This document shows positions 50,291 to 62,313 of a DNA stretch of 64,000 bases, piece after piece. The DNA lies in assembly GCA_940671915.1 (NCBI GenBank), contig CALNVZ010000641.1:9618431-9682430 (forward strand), written 5' to 3'. Each line of letters begins with the position of its first letter. The first letter of the stretch is position 1. The translations under genes were made by a program, and so were the position numbers. The notes below the pieces were generated by a model, which saw nothing but the letters and a program-made list of their open reading frames with translations, was not told the origin of the DNA and searched no databases. This DNA is from Paracentrotus lividus (Eukaryota; Echinodermata; Echinoidea; Camarodonta; Echinidae).

Positions 50291-52048
50291 GCGTTGTACA
50301 AAGATTCCTTGACAACTAAGACTGAGTAAGAAAATATAGATAAAAGTACCCTAATATATTACATAAACCCATAAACATTTACATGTACTTGTACAAAATC
50401 GCAGCATTAAGTTCGCAATGAGAAGCAATAGAATATCTGTACCTCCAAAAGAAATAAAACACATCATCAGAGTAAAATTATGTGAGCAGGAAAAAAAATA
50501 AAAAAAAATAAAAGGGAATTGACAAATGGTAATATAAATTAGGTTATTAGATCTAAAAACAATAGGAAGGCAAGCACAAGATATAACACAGAGCTTCAAA
50601 TCAACAATCCAGCCCTGTGTAAAAGTGCGTAAAAACTGAATAGGAGCAAAACAAATAAAGCCACCAAATCCTGACTGATAGATCCATAAGCAAGTGAATA
50701 TCAAATAGTTCCACACTATACAATAACAAAGATAGAAGAAACAAAACAACTGTAGGTATCAAGAAAGAACATTGGAAATATCATTTCCTTTCAAAAGTCT
50801 TTGTTGTGATAAATGGATTAACAGATGAAAGCCTATATATATATAAAAAAAAAAGAGGAATTAAACAACATTGCAGTCATTAACTGCGAAGACCTTATAT
50901 CAAACATATTAACACTCGGTTTACTTCATTGGTCACTAGTCGAACAAAGAACAATATTCTCCTTTACTGATTGGATTGCTGATACGCGAGTATGTATCTG
51001 AAACATGAAGAAGGTTTCTTTCCTTCCTCCTTTATCGGCTGCGAGCATTGTCCAATACTATATTCTTTACCTTGTTTCATCACTCGTTAGCAGAAGGTCT
51101 TCTGACACATTAGATTTTCTCTCTTCCACACTGTTTTCTTGAACTTTGTGCGATGCATGATTCCTCACCTCTTTCCTTCATAGTTCCATAGGTAGTAAAA
51201 AAGCCACACTGTAATTGATCCGAGGCTTGTGTATCCGCAGTTGAAAAGCTGCGTCCCTTGGCGTACTGATGACATTCTCTCTGATGCTTTCGTAGATGGT
51301 ATCGAAATGAAGAAGATACACAAGCAGGAAAATTCCAACAAGCAAAGTTTTAACAAGTCTCCTGGGCATCTCGCGGACCTTGGATGCTCACACCCATGCG
51401 CTGTATTCAGGTGATATTCTTCTGTGATTTATTTCCACTGCTATCCATGGAACACAGCTTTGGTTCCAAGTTTCGTGTTCGTGGAATGTCCATTCAAGGC
51501 GTTAATTGTCTCTAGTTACACTCTTTTCCTGATCCTTCATCCATTCCTAACTCGAAAACTGAATACCATAAGCATTTCACATCTAGAAACCCTGAATAGT
51601 ACAGCAGTAACTCTTTCTCAGCATTCTCATCAAAGCTTCAATCCAAATTCATCCAGCCTCTTCACGAGCAACGGTCTCCATTCTCTCCTCAGCCGCAGAA
51701 AAACCGATCGTTTAAACTTCTGTGAGAAAAGAGCTGAACCACTGGGTGGCCGACACTGGTCTCCATCTCCGCCGTCACCACCGGGGCAACCAGTGGCAAT
51801 TTGTTTTTCTGTGTACCCTGCATCTAAACGCAAAGCTTCATTCGAAGCCATACCAACTTATTCTTTCTTTTCAGGGTATCAAGATGTCGCTTTGGAACTC
51901 ATTGTTTATTAATCTAATCTTGAAAACGTGGATAAATAGATCATCACATTTGCTTACCACCGTTACTTCTGGTTCAGTCCGAAATGGAGATTTTAAAGGA
52001 TCAAAATGACAGCATGTTTTTGCTCCTCTCCAGTTAGGGCGCCCTCCC
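50291..52048 (-). other. 5' region of the LINE (5' UTR / unrecognised ORF1)
   Basis: This region lies between the duplication boundary and the start of ORF2. An ORF1 would be expected here in L1/Tx1-type elements, but I cannot recognise an RRM, coiled coil or zinc-knuckle protein. The longest minus-strand frames are short: 51630-51851 starts MASNEALRLDAGYTEKQ, 51178-51369 has a hydrophobic N-terminal segment, and 50351-50749 is very hydrophobic. The part nearest 52048 is more GC-rich than its surroundings, as LINE promoters often are. Either ORF1 has decayed or this family has an unusual 5' region. Confidence 0.55.
51178..51369 (-). CDS. Short ORF with signal-anchor-like N-terminus, unknown
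   Basis: The frame is 63 codons from ATG at 51369. It starts MPRRLVKT, followed by a hydrophobic stretch LLVGIFLLVYLLHF (about residues 9-22), then a polar segment (DTIYESIRENVIS) ending at PMEL before the stop. A basic start plus one hydrophobic span looks like the anchor of a type II membrane protein such as a Golgi enzyme, but 63 codons prove nothing. Just after the stop the minus strand reads GAAAGAGGTGAGG, which fits a splice donor. It lies within the LINE 5' region, so it could be captured host sequence, part of a degenerate ORF1, or chance. Confidence 0.2.
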   Translation of the reverse strand: MPRRLVKTLLVGIFLLVYLLHFDTIYESIRENVISTPRDAAFQLRIHKPRINYSVAFLLPMEL

Positions 52049-52065
52049 TTCTTCCTCAATTTATT
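52049..52065. repeat. Target-site duplication, right copy
   Basis: Identical 17-bp match to 45360-45376, marking the 5' boundary of the LINE. Confidence 0.9.
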
Positions 52066-52584
52066 CCCATGACAATGTTGACCAGAATTTCAGTTTAAAA
52101 TCCAAGGATTTTGTTTTGAATTGAAGAATTCCCAATCGCAAAAATGAAGTTATCAACAGTTGAAATGTCCCCGTTTTCATAAAAGTGACATTCACATGAC
52201 AGATCTAGGGCAAGTGGAAAAGGGTATAACCTTAATCTCATTCCGAACCTAAATTATATGGAGCTCTGACTATATACACGAGTAAAAAATGTGCAATGAT
52301 AATTATTATCTATCTCAATCTGTCTGTCAATGTGTCTTTATCCTTCTTTGTTTCTGTATCTTTCATACGCTTATATTTTTCTTATTAAATCCCTGTTTCA
52401 CCCACTTCCTCCCTTTCTTTTTCTTTTGTTTGTTATTCTCTAAATTCTTTTATTTTTCTTCATCGATTGACGCATTCGGATATCTCAAGCGCATTCTATC
52501 AATCTGTCTGTCGCTCTTGCTTTAATTCGTGCTTGTCCAAGTTTAGCCACCTCTCATTATATTTTCATATTTTCATATTTTTTC

Positions 52585-52722
52585 ACTCTCTCCCTCTCTC
52601 TCCCTCCCCCTTCTCTCTCTCTCTCTCTCTCTCTCTGTCTCCCTCTCTGCCTCTCTCTCTCTCTGTGTCTGTCTGTCTGTCTCTGTCTCTGTCTGTCTGT
52701 CTGTCTCTCTGTCTCTCTCTCT
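52585..52722. repeat. CT/CTGT microsatellite
   Basis: Compound tract of CTCTC, CTGTCTGT and CCCTC units. The Ser/Leu-rich frame across it is an artefact. Confidence 0.95.
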
Positions 52723-53667
52723 CCAATTCAGCATCATTATTATTCTCACCTTTATTTTTATTTTATTTATTAATTCATTTATTTATCTATTTATCCATTT
52801 ATTATTATTATATTCATTGGGGTTGGTTAATGATGTCAAAAGCTATGTTCTCAAGAACGTTATACAGAATGATACTCTTTCTTATTTATGGTACTAGCAC
52901 ATTTCCCTTACTTGCTTCTTTATTTATTGTCGAAATACAAGACATATTTATTATCCCATCTACTCCCTCGGCGAACCAAATTTGGAATAGATTATCTTTT
53001 TTTTTCACCCACCTCAGGCTACACAACTGTTTTTGCTATCTCTCATTATAAAAGAAAAGGAAAGAAAAAAAAAAGAAAAGAAAAGAAGAAAAATAACGTT
53101 ATCAATCATTTTCCCCCTGTTTTTTTTCCTCTCTCTTTAAAAGGCAATGGACCTTTTCCCTCTTTTTTCTAAGATTCTGAAATATAATTTTTTTTTAAAT
53201 CACTCATTCCCGTCAAGTTGAAATGACGCGCATGCATTGGTACTCCATCATGTTCGAGTGATTTGGCCCCCGGGTAATACTGGTGAAGACTTTCGACAGA
53301 AAAACACTGCGATTAAATCATATTTTACAGACGTGTCGGTAAAGTATTAAGCATGACTTTAAGAATACGAAAGATGTTCCCTCCACTCATGGAGAACATA
53401 ATGGCATTTGTTGTGGTTCTGTCTTAAGAAAGAGAGAAAATAGTAAGGGCAGAGACTCATATTGAGGGGTGCATGGATGATAGATGCTTATGGAAGGCGT
53501 GGAAAATAGAGATAAAGATAGCGAGAGAGAGAGAGAGAGAGAGAATGAGGGGCGGCAGTAGGATTATAGATCGAAAGACGGGGCAAAAAAGAAAACACAA
53601 AAAAAAAAGAGAGAGAGGAAAAGAAAACAGGCTGATTAAGAAAGGAATTCGAATTACATCTTTCCCC

Positions 53668-53790
53668 CCAAAAAAAAAAAAAAATAAATAAATAATAAAA
53701 AAAAAAAAAAAAAAAATAATAATAAATAAATAAATAAATAAATGAATGAATAAATAAATGAATAAATAAATAAATAGAATTTAAAAAAAT
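53668..53790. repeat. A-rich simple repeat (AATA units)
   Basis: Poly-A interspersed with AATA/AATG units over about 120 bp. No other features of a retroelement tail are visible upstream. Confidence 0.9.
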
Positions 53791-56511
53791 AAATAATAAT
53801 ACCCCCTGTTACATAAAACACTTTAACCCCTCTTTAATGTTTTGGAATACATGCTCTCTTACATTGTAGTTAGCTCTGCAAACTAAGGAAATGCTTAACT
53901 TCGATATTATTACGCCCCAAAATTTAGACATTTCCATGACTCATCTTTCATCCTAGTAGAATGGATGCCAACAGGATAATGCCAATCAATATTCGACAAT
54001 ATTTAAGCTTTATTTTGAGCGGCAAAAAAGAAGAAGAAATAAATGGCTTTCGTTGATCAGCTGATCAAACAAAAGTTGCCACTGCTATGCCGAATGTATC
54101 ATAGGCACTTTGGCTGTTTTTATACATATCAGCGATGCTAGAACTTGCCGTTGAATATAACGCTTCCATAACGCAAAATGTCGGGTGGCACTTTGATTTA
54201 TTGATTTTTTTTTTAATGCAAAATAGACGGTCATTAACCGTAACTTTGCAATCAGTGTATAACTATCAAAAGTAAACATTAGATCAAATTTAAGTTTCTA
54301 CGGAATTTACCATTGGTGGCAAAGTCTTTATTCATGAAAAGTTTTCCGCAACAAGACCCAGATCGGCTATAATCTCAGTTTCAATTTTGTTTATTTCATA
54401 TTTCCATTCACAGACAACTTTGATAATAAAATTATGTGTATCATTTGCTATTCATTGACAACATTATATGACGATTGACCTCATGATCTATGGAAGAAAT
54501 ACGAAAGGACCGAAGTTAAAACCTTAGCTGGTTACATCATAAGCTTCTTGCAAAAACACATAAATAAAGAAAATAATAATAAAAAAAAAGAAATATATAA
54601 ATAACAATAAAGCATTTACAGAGAATAGCAAGATTTGACGATACTTGCTATCCAAAACCGCAGTGGTGTTCAAAAGGACATTCCAGAGAGATTTTCCATA
54701 AATATATCTTAATAAATGTACCGGTAGCTTTGCTGCATATCGATAATATATTATTTCACAATAAGGATTACTACTCATTATTTTGAGTACCTGCCTTAAA
54801 ATAAACATGTCTATCATGCTTAGTACTTGGAGCATAGATTGTTTATGCTTAAGAATGACATGTTTGTTCAACGTAGGTAAGAGTCTCTCGATAGACAAGT
54901 CGAGAATTAAAGCTGCTTGGCTTCTATGGTGTATCCAATATGTGCCCCTTGTTTGAAGCATCCGCAGGGAGAAAAATGAGGGGGGGGGGTCATGAAAAAT
55001 ATTAAATACAACAATAGATAGTTTTAAAGATAAAATGAGAGGAAAATATGAAATGGGTCACTAAATGGAAAGCAGGTATAGATAAAAACAAAAAAAAAAA
55101 ACAAAAAACAAAAAAAACACTCCAGTTGTACATTGAAAAGAGAAATGTTAAAGGAGAAATGGATACATGAATAGAAATAGGGAGAGGCAAGAGATATAAT
55201 ATAAAATAATGAATAATATAGAAAGAGAGACAGAACTAGACGGAGAGAGAGAGAGAGAGAGTGAATGAAATTAAAAGGGGGGAAGTAAAGTACAACCCCC
55301 GCCTATGGAAGTCGACAAGTATGCGATACCGGTGGATGGCGTGCGGCTAAAGTAATAACAATATACCAGACAGGACTGGCGGAACGGAGTTCATGATTGC
55401 ATTAGCTGAAAAAACTAATATATATATAAAGAAAAATGCCGACAAAGCAACCATGTTCCTGGAAAAGACAAGAACGCGTCATGTGAAAGGTTAAGGTTGC
55501 GAAGGGTCGAGATGTGTAATTAGGAGGAAACATAGTGCAAGGAAATATCATATTCATGCATTATCGATTATTGAAATGAGTGGAGTGAAATATTACATAT
55601 CATATTGCACTAAGAGCAAGTTTTTAATCAGCGACATTGATTGTTAACTTCGTTATCGCAATACAAGTCATGTAGTTTCATTTTTTCGACATTCGTTTGT
55701 CCTTATATGAGAACATGATTGAAATGTCAGCGCCGAGAATTGTATAATTCAAATGACATGTCACTCAAAATATCGGCATAATTTATTTATGGAGCACACA
55801 AATAAATGGCTTTAAGAAAGTGTATATAAATGCCAAACAGAGAGGGTGAACTTGGCGAAGACAAGTTGGAATTCATTTATGAAAAGTCGGCAACTCATTT
55901 TCTCCAATGTGCTACAAAATTGACAGTGTCTGTAAATATCTTGAAGAGCTGCAAGTAATTGATCTTTTGTGCCTCTCAGCGAATTTTGTTTTGAGTGCTG
56001 TGACAAACAAGTGGTACTATTGCACCACTCCATGACGAAAATTTAGCCACACATTATTATCCCGAGGACAGACAGAAATATGATCCCTAACATATTTTTG
56101 CAAGTGTTTAAGTAAGCGCTTAATTCGCATGCCCGGGGAGAATGGTGAACATGGGGCAAAAGATATCCGATACACAACAGAACAAGGGTAAAACCACTGG
56201 TGAGGCGACCCGATGCTAACACTCCCTTCTCGATGGCAAGATAGGGAAAGAGCTTCTTCGTGTGTGATCCATTATATCCATTCAAGTTGCTTCCTTTCAT
56301 TATGTGTGCGCAGCACTATTATCACAACAGTGTAATCAGTTGTCTGGAAACCTCATATTTTATTCCATATTTTATGATGGCAAAATTGAAAGTAAGCGCG
56401 TGTAATCGATGCTTGGGTTTTGCTGTGTCTTATATCAATATGTGTGCGTGGGAAATTTTCTACTGTTTAGTTTTATGTTTTAATTCGAATCCCGAATTCT
56501 ACAGCTTATCC

Positions 56512-56640
56512 AGTGGCGGATCCAGGATTTCATTGCAGGGGCGGGGGGCCAAAATCAGAATTCAGATTTGGTACACCCAAATTTTTTTCCCGTTACACCG
56601 GGCGAGCCAAAGGTACACTCAATGTTTACGTTACGCTGGC
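56512..56640 (+). repeat. Dispersed repeat, copy 2
   Basis: GTGGCGGATCCAGGATTT, a G-rich stretch, then CGTTACACCGGGCGAGCC and AGGTACACTCAA. It is collinear with 29645-29780 and about 85 percent identical in the last 50 bases. It is followed by poly-G and poly-T runs up to about 56860. Confidence 0.65.
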
Positions 56641-56874
56641 CCAGCATAAGCGGGAAGGGGTTGGGGGGGGAGGGGTGGGGTAGGTGATATTTTTTTTGCC
56701 TTCGGCCATCAAAGAGGCTATGTATCAGCCATAGAGGTAAGGTCGGGGGTCAATCGGCCCGCTCGTCAGATTTTTTTTTTCTTTCCCCCCCTTTTTTTTT
56801 TTTTTTCGGGCTAATGGGGGAGGGGGGCCAGGTCCGTCGCCCCCCCCCCCCCCTGTACCGCGCCTGTACCAATA

Positions 56875-58150
56875 TGGGAAACGAGCAGAGAAAGGTGGCT
56901 ACACATTGAAAATGAAATGTTTTCTCTATTCTCATCAAAGCATTGACATATTTATAACAAAACGAGAAAAATCCCAAAAAGCTATCTACTGTTGATATTA
57001 ACTCATTGTTTTAGTAAATTGTCTGGAATACAGTTTTTTTTTTTTTTTTTTTTTTTTCTACCCACCCCCTTATTTCATTAGAATGAACGTCACCATCATT
57101 GAATTTCAATTAATTCAAAGTAAAAAAAATGACATACGATTTTGGGCCATTTTAAAATTTTCTGTTATTGTGCTTTCGAAAGATTTCGTACTCACCCCTA
57201 GAAGCTAGTTCGAATCCCGAATTCTTCAGTTTACCAAGTTTTGTCACAAGGCAAGAAAGAGGCTTATACAAATTGGGGATGAAAAGGGTTTCCCCTCCTC
57301 AATATCTAACTATATCAAAATATTACTCAGTGGTATGAACATATTGTGTAAGACTAGTGATTCTGATCAATCAAAAGTCTGAAATACAGGGACCTTATTC
57401 TATCCATTAAAAAAAGAAGTGATGTCATATCATTCATTGATTTCAAATGCAATTCATATAATTCTAAGTAAAATTAAAAAGAACATGACACAATTTTGAG
57501 GCTATTGTTAATATTTTCCTGTTATCATTTCATATTTTGAAGGCGGAGTTTGTTTCTCTGCCCCTCCTCGAGATTCCAATCGCACATCGTCCGTTCTGAC
57601 AACAGTTAGGTGTGAGAAGATCAAGAGAGAGGAAGTCGTGTACACAAGTTGGGATAAAATGCGGGTTTTCCTATTCTCATTCTAACATCGACACAAGTGG
57701 TGACACAAAATAAATAATAATTAATCTTATTACTGTAAATATTAGCTTTTATGTATGTCTAAATAAACCTTGAAATGCAGGTTTATTCTCCCCTCGAATA
57801 TAAATATACCACCAGTAGACGGTAAAAATTATTAAAAAAAAAAAAAAAAAAAAAAGGGCTATATTTTAAATTTTCTGTCCATTGTGCATTCGAAGGATTT
57901 CGTTTATTTCTCCTTCCACGTAACTATTCAAATCCAGCATCGTGCGCTTTTTGAAAAATTTGGAGAGAGCAGAGAAAGGTAATCCAAAGTAGAGAATAAA
58001 AAGATACTTCCCTTTCTCATCTTCCACCGACTAAATCACAATACTCCGAAATAACTGTGAATGCTATCTTCAGTAGATATTAAGTTTTTTTTTCATAAAA
58101 ACTCAGAAACGGAGTACTTTCTTCGTTTTTTTTTTTTATGGAGGAAGTCA
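56875..58150. repeat. Degenerate tandem repeat, period about 355 bp, about 3.5 units
   Basis: Recurring landmarks are TTTTCTGTTATTGTGC-like (57159), TTTTCCTGTTATC (57516) and TTTTCTGTCCATTGTGC (57871). Each is followed by a CGAAAGATTTCG / GAAGGCGGAG / CGAAGGATTTCG phrase and, farther on, a segment like GAGCAGAGAAAGG and TTTCTC...CTCAT-C. A partial first unit begins near 56875. The units are strongly diverged, so the array is old. Confidence 0.65.
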
Positions 58151-60645
58151 CACAAACATTGATTTGAAATAGTTTATTCATGACCTAAATCATGCATGGT
58201 TCGCCGTCATTGTTAAAAGATGATTGCAAAGAAAAATTGACAACACATATTTCCATAGCTCTAAGAACAACCGCCACCATCATTAGAAAGGGCATTCCAT
58301 CAACTGGGAATATATATGGCGATTCCATTTCTTAATTGCAGCAGAAATGCACAAGGGCAATTAGGTGTACTTTTAATGAGCGAGTGCAAAGCGAGGAGTC
58401 ACTGTGGACCGTTCATAGAGCGTGAAATAATAGCCCTCTCCGCGCCGGTAATTAGTGTGAGCCGTTCGATTTGTTTTTCGTGGACATAATGAGACGTGTA
58501 ATAGGGATGATGTAACATGGCGGGGAAAACGATTTGAGTACATTAGCGGAATGGATTCCCTCGCTGTCGTTCGCTCATCGTCAAAAAGGACATTAATACT
58601 ATGCTGATCGGTATGAATTTGTCTTTCTGCTCTCAACATGATGATATAGTCGTTAGGAACTGCCCATCGGGAATCTGTAGAGTGGAAACCATTGACATGG
58701 GTAGTTGGTTAATGTATCATTCGTTTTCATTGGGGCCCATTTGTTTGAAGCCAGGGTATTTCAATGTTACCGGGTTCAGAAATCAGCGATCAGTGTTGTG
58801 TAAAAGCTGGGTATAAGTTTCGTTAAAATTAATTATACTGGTTGATGTAGAATTGATGTATAATTACGCTATATAAATTAAAGAGCACGAATGGTTTAAT
58901 TCTATTTGGTCTCTTCTGAAATACTGCTAACTGCAATGCAACCAAGTGAGCCGTTTAATACACAAATTATTTGCACGTGAAATCTTTATGAAAATTCCAG
59001 TTTGACCTTTGAGAATCGAGCAGTGATTGGCAGTGATTATTATTTCTGTAGAATAGGATTTAGCTAATTTAGCTTATAAAGTTGGAACCCTTGCCGGATG
59101 CGCTACCCGGCGCCCTTATAACAAAACATTTAATAATTTTGTTATGTCATTCTCAAGCGATATAATTTTTTATCATATAGTCTTTATTTAAACCTCAAAG
59201 TAAATTTGAAAGATCAGATTTTTCTGATTTATCACCAAAAAAATAATATATATGTATATATCCCAGCTTTAAACTTTGATGTTTTACCTAATGCAATTGG
59301 CTCCATTATACGATATGCTTCTTCAGTTCATTGCTCGTTGGTATGCTTTTGAAATACACACGACGCATACGCGACCTTGCCTATAAAAAGCAAAACTCAT
59401 TTCGACATTAGAACTATTATCTTTCCGCTAATTGGAATTGCATGCATCATCTCTTTTTGCATGATTACTTTAATGCAGCATTTTTCAGCTCCAAACAGAT
59501 TAGATTATTTGAATTTCTGTATACTTTTGAACATTGCGCGATCTCAAAACTGCAATTTAACAATGTCCATCTACATGTCAAAACTCATTATAGGCTATTT
59601 ATTGAGAGTATGTTGTTTCTTAAAATATGCATAGTTCTAGGAGCGCCATCAAGCTTTGTTTACGCTATATACCCTACCCTTATATTTTTTAAGTTTATAT
59701 CTTAAATTGCAAATCTATTTTATGTTAGATTTATCTCACTAATTGTTATCATTTTTAGAATGTGATTATCAAGTTAAATAAAACATCACGGTGCAATTCA
59801 TATGTACTCTGGCCGTTAGAGGGTTAATATTTTTCCATCTTTCGCCGAGGGCATCTATCGTGTGCACTGCTTTATGCATATATTGCGTGTTAATCCAATT
59901 CAAGCGACGTTTTGCTTCGCTGGTGGAGGTTTCATAACAGCTAAATATTTGCACGATTTTCCTATGTCTGTTTTTAATTCCGTGTCTCACGATTATGGTC
60001 CTCGGGAAATCAAATACAAACGATTCGTGACACGGCAAAATTATGAGACGTATCGGGTGAGACGGTGCCACACAAATAAACACGTGTAATTGGGGTTAGA
60101 AGAAACATGATATAACAACGTCTTTTTTAAAGGGTCTTAAAACGAAATTTTGACACCAAACAACAATAAGGCGTAAGGCTTGTACAGTGATGTAGGCCTA
60201 TAGAGATCACCATTATCATCATCATCATCATCAATCATCATCATCATCAAGTGATTATAATCACTTTATTCAAATTGTTATTTTTCATTTTCGGGGACCG
60301 ATTAAATTTGCTTTCCACGCAAAGTTAACAGAAACTGATACTCTTTATAACTGTCAAAATAGTTCAAATTTCCCCGTTTTGGATCCAAATGGGCCATTCC
60401 AGTTCATGATAGCAAACCCAGATGCCTCCAGATTTGACTCATAGGCTACTCTTCATATTATAGAATAACTCATTGGAAGAAGGCACATAATTGTGACCAG
60501 TGATGTACTGTTACGTCCATTTGGCTCTGAACATATGATGCAAATATCGAATAGCATTGAATGCTGTATTATATGTTAGGTAGATTGATTTTAGTGCATA
60601 ATTATACTCTTCTCTCTCTCTCCCTCTTCTTCTCTCGCTCTCTAC

Positions 60646-60689
<44 letters not shown>

Positions 60690-61620
60690 GTATCTCTTAC
60701 AAAAAATGTGTCAAAATGACTCCATATACGCGGTCCGTAGACGGCAAACAGCATGGAGTAAATTAAAGCCATGGCATGGCAATAATTGACTCGGATGTCA
60801 ATGTTTAAAAACACTTAAGTTGGTTAACGGACCTTCTAGTTGTGAGCAGATGGGACCATCTTCATCCTTATGCCCTCTCCCGCTTAATTGATTCTGGAGT
60901 ACCTCTTGTAATTGGTTGGGCCAACAGCGCATCGCCTCGCAACCTTTACATAAGATCGTATAACATGAGCCTGCCATGAAATACATTTACTTAAGCATGG
61001 CAGCCCTGAATGCATCAATACGATTTCTCTTTGGCTTTCTTTTAATTCTTTAGTGAGATAAGACTCTCGTTTTGGATATCGAATCTCTTTAAGAGCAATT
61101 TTCTGGGTAATTGATATGGTATGAAAAGCGATTAAATATGGAGTCAAATCCAAAACATGTGAGCGTTTCACTTTGGCATTTATCCGGTTTTCAACCTTTA
61201 AGAAACTGTTATTTTCTTTCGCTCAGGTAGAACATGTAGAAATATAGGATGGCAATAAGCTTTGCGTGATGATAATAGTTTTATTCAGAAAGCCATATGT
61301 GCTGTAAAATTTTTCAAAAGGAGGTGTAGGGGCATCTCCATAATACACTCTCAAACAATACGTATAGTTGGGCAAGATACTTTTTATTTGGCAATCATTT
61401 CAAATTGTATACTTTTTGTTTTATACACACTGTAGAATCCACATTTAAAAGGGTATACACTTTCATCTCTTTACTTAATTCTCCTCTCTCTCCTTCTCCC
61501 CTTCTTCTCCTCCTTATTTTTCTTCGTCCTTACTTCCCAAGACGAATTCCTTGTAAACTTGATACTGAGTTTCTTTGTTGAGAAGGGAACCCTCTGGACA
61601 TAGACACTCTTGAGTGGTAT
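58151..61620. other. Non-coding stretch with ATC and CT microsatellites
   Basis: No gene recognised. Simple repeats lie at 60213-60250 (ATC units) and 60611-60690 (CT units). Open frames are 60-104 codons and unremarkable. Confidence 0.5.
60611..60690. repeat. (CT)n microsatellite
   Basis: Nearly pure CT dinucleotide with a few TA and CC interruptions. Confidence 0.95.
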
Positions 61621-62060
61621 AAAATAGACAACATAATGACCTTGAAATTGTGCTAGAGTTGGAGCGTAAGTTGTCTTTTAATAAATTATATAAATAAATA
61701 TAAATAAACGTGCCTGTCGACTCGGGGTGGGTGTGATCTAATTAGACTTTACCAGGAATTAAAGATAAGTAACGCTCTATGGCAAGCAGTACTGATTCCT
61801 CTAATAGTTGGCATAGGTTTCGATATGATTAAAGTGAAATAAAAATAGACAACATATGACCTTGAAATTATGCTTGAGTCGGAGGCGTGAGGTGTATTTT
61901 ATAAATTATATATAAATTTATTTCAACGTGCCTTGTTGACTAGGGAGGTTTGATTTAACACCAGGCTTTTACCAGGAATTAAACGTAGTAACCGTTCTTT
62001 GGCAAGCAGCGCCAATTCCTTTCAGATTTGTAATAGGGTTCTGAAATTATGTGTGAAATA
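61621..62060. repeat. Diverged tandem duplication, period about 221 bp
   Basis: AAAATAGACAACATA starts at 61621 and 61842. ATGACCTTGAAATT, AACGTGCCT, TTTACCAGGAATTAAA and TGGCAAGCAG follow in the same order in both units. Differences include several small indels. Confidence 0.85.
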
Positions 62061-62313
62061 TCATTTCAGTCTACTCCTTATTCAGGTAGGAACAATTCAA
62101 AATGGAACATCACGTTCTTTTAGATTACCTTTTGTTCAACCATGGGCATTTAAACTTGACTGGGCGCTTTTGGTCTATTGATGGCCGTCGACATTCTGTT
62201 TCATCTATTTTAATAAAGGTTTAATAAGGCTTGTAAGCTTGTTCTAGTAGGTCAATGATTACTGTACTTTGCTGGTAGAGACAGGAAGACGCGTTCAAAA
62301 ATTAAATCATATA

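Larger units (their letters stand above)
45377..52048 (-). mobile_element. Full-length L1/Tx1-like LINE insertion (6.67 kb)
   Basis: The element reads on the minus strand from 52048 (5' end GGGAGGGCGCCC) to 45377, where the poly(A) tail appears as a T run. An identical 17-bp duplication flanks it. Order on the minus strand: about 1.75 kb of 5' region, a broken ORF2 at 50290-46421 with endonuclease, reverse transcriptase and C-terminal Cys/His region, then about 1 kb of 3' untranslated sequence. This is the layout of L1/Tx1-type non-LTR retrotransposons. A complete 5' end is unusual because most LINE copies are truncated. Frameshifts and stops show it is inactive. Confidence 0.88.
52066..56511. 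other. Non-coding stretch rich in microsatellites
   Basis: Simple repeats at 52585-52722 (CT-rich), 53521-53545 (GA), 53668-53790 (A-rich, AATA units) and 55239-55262 (GA) account for most low-complexity frames. The 145-codon minus-strand frame 54524-54961 resembles nothing I know, and its length is within chance for this composition. Confidence 0.5.

Noticed and set aside
51424..51912. 162-codon plus-strand ORF
   Set aside because: It runs antisense within the 5' region of the minus-strand LINE and has no recognisable content.
54524..54961. 145-codon minus-strand ORF
   Set aside because: Length is near the chance maximum for a 64-kb AT-rich window. The C-terminal part is a Phe/Ile run from a T-rich tract; no motif recognised.
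56875..58150. CRISPR-like array
   Set aside because: The 355-bp period, strong divergence between units and eukaryotic context rule this out. These are ordinary degenerate tandem repeats.
59075..59130. tRNA-like or SINE fragment around a CCGGATGCGCTACCCGG phrase
   Set aside because: The B-box match is imperfect and no A box or tail is visible at the right distance.
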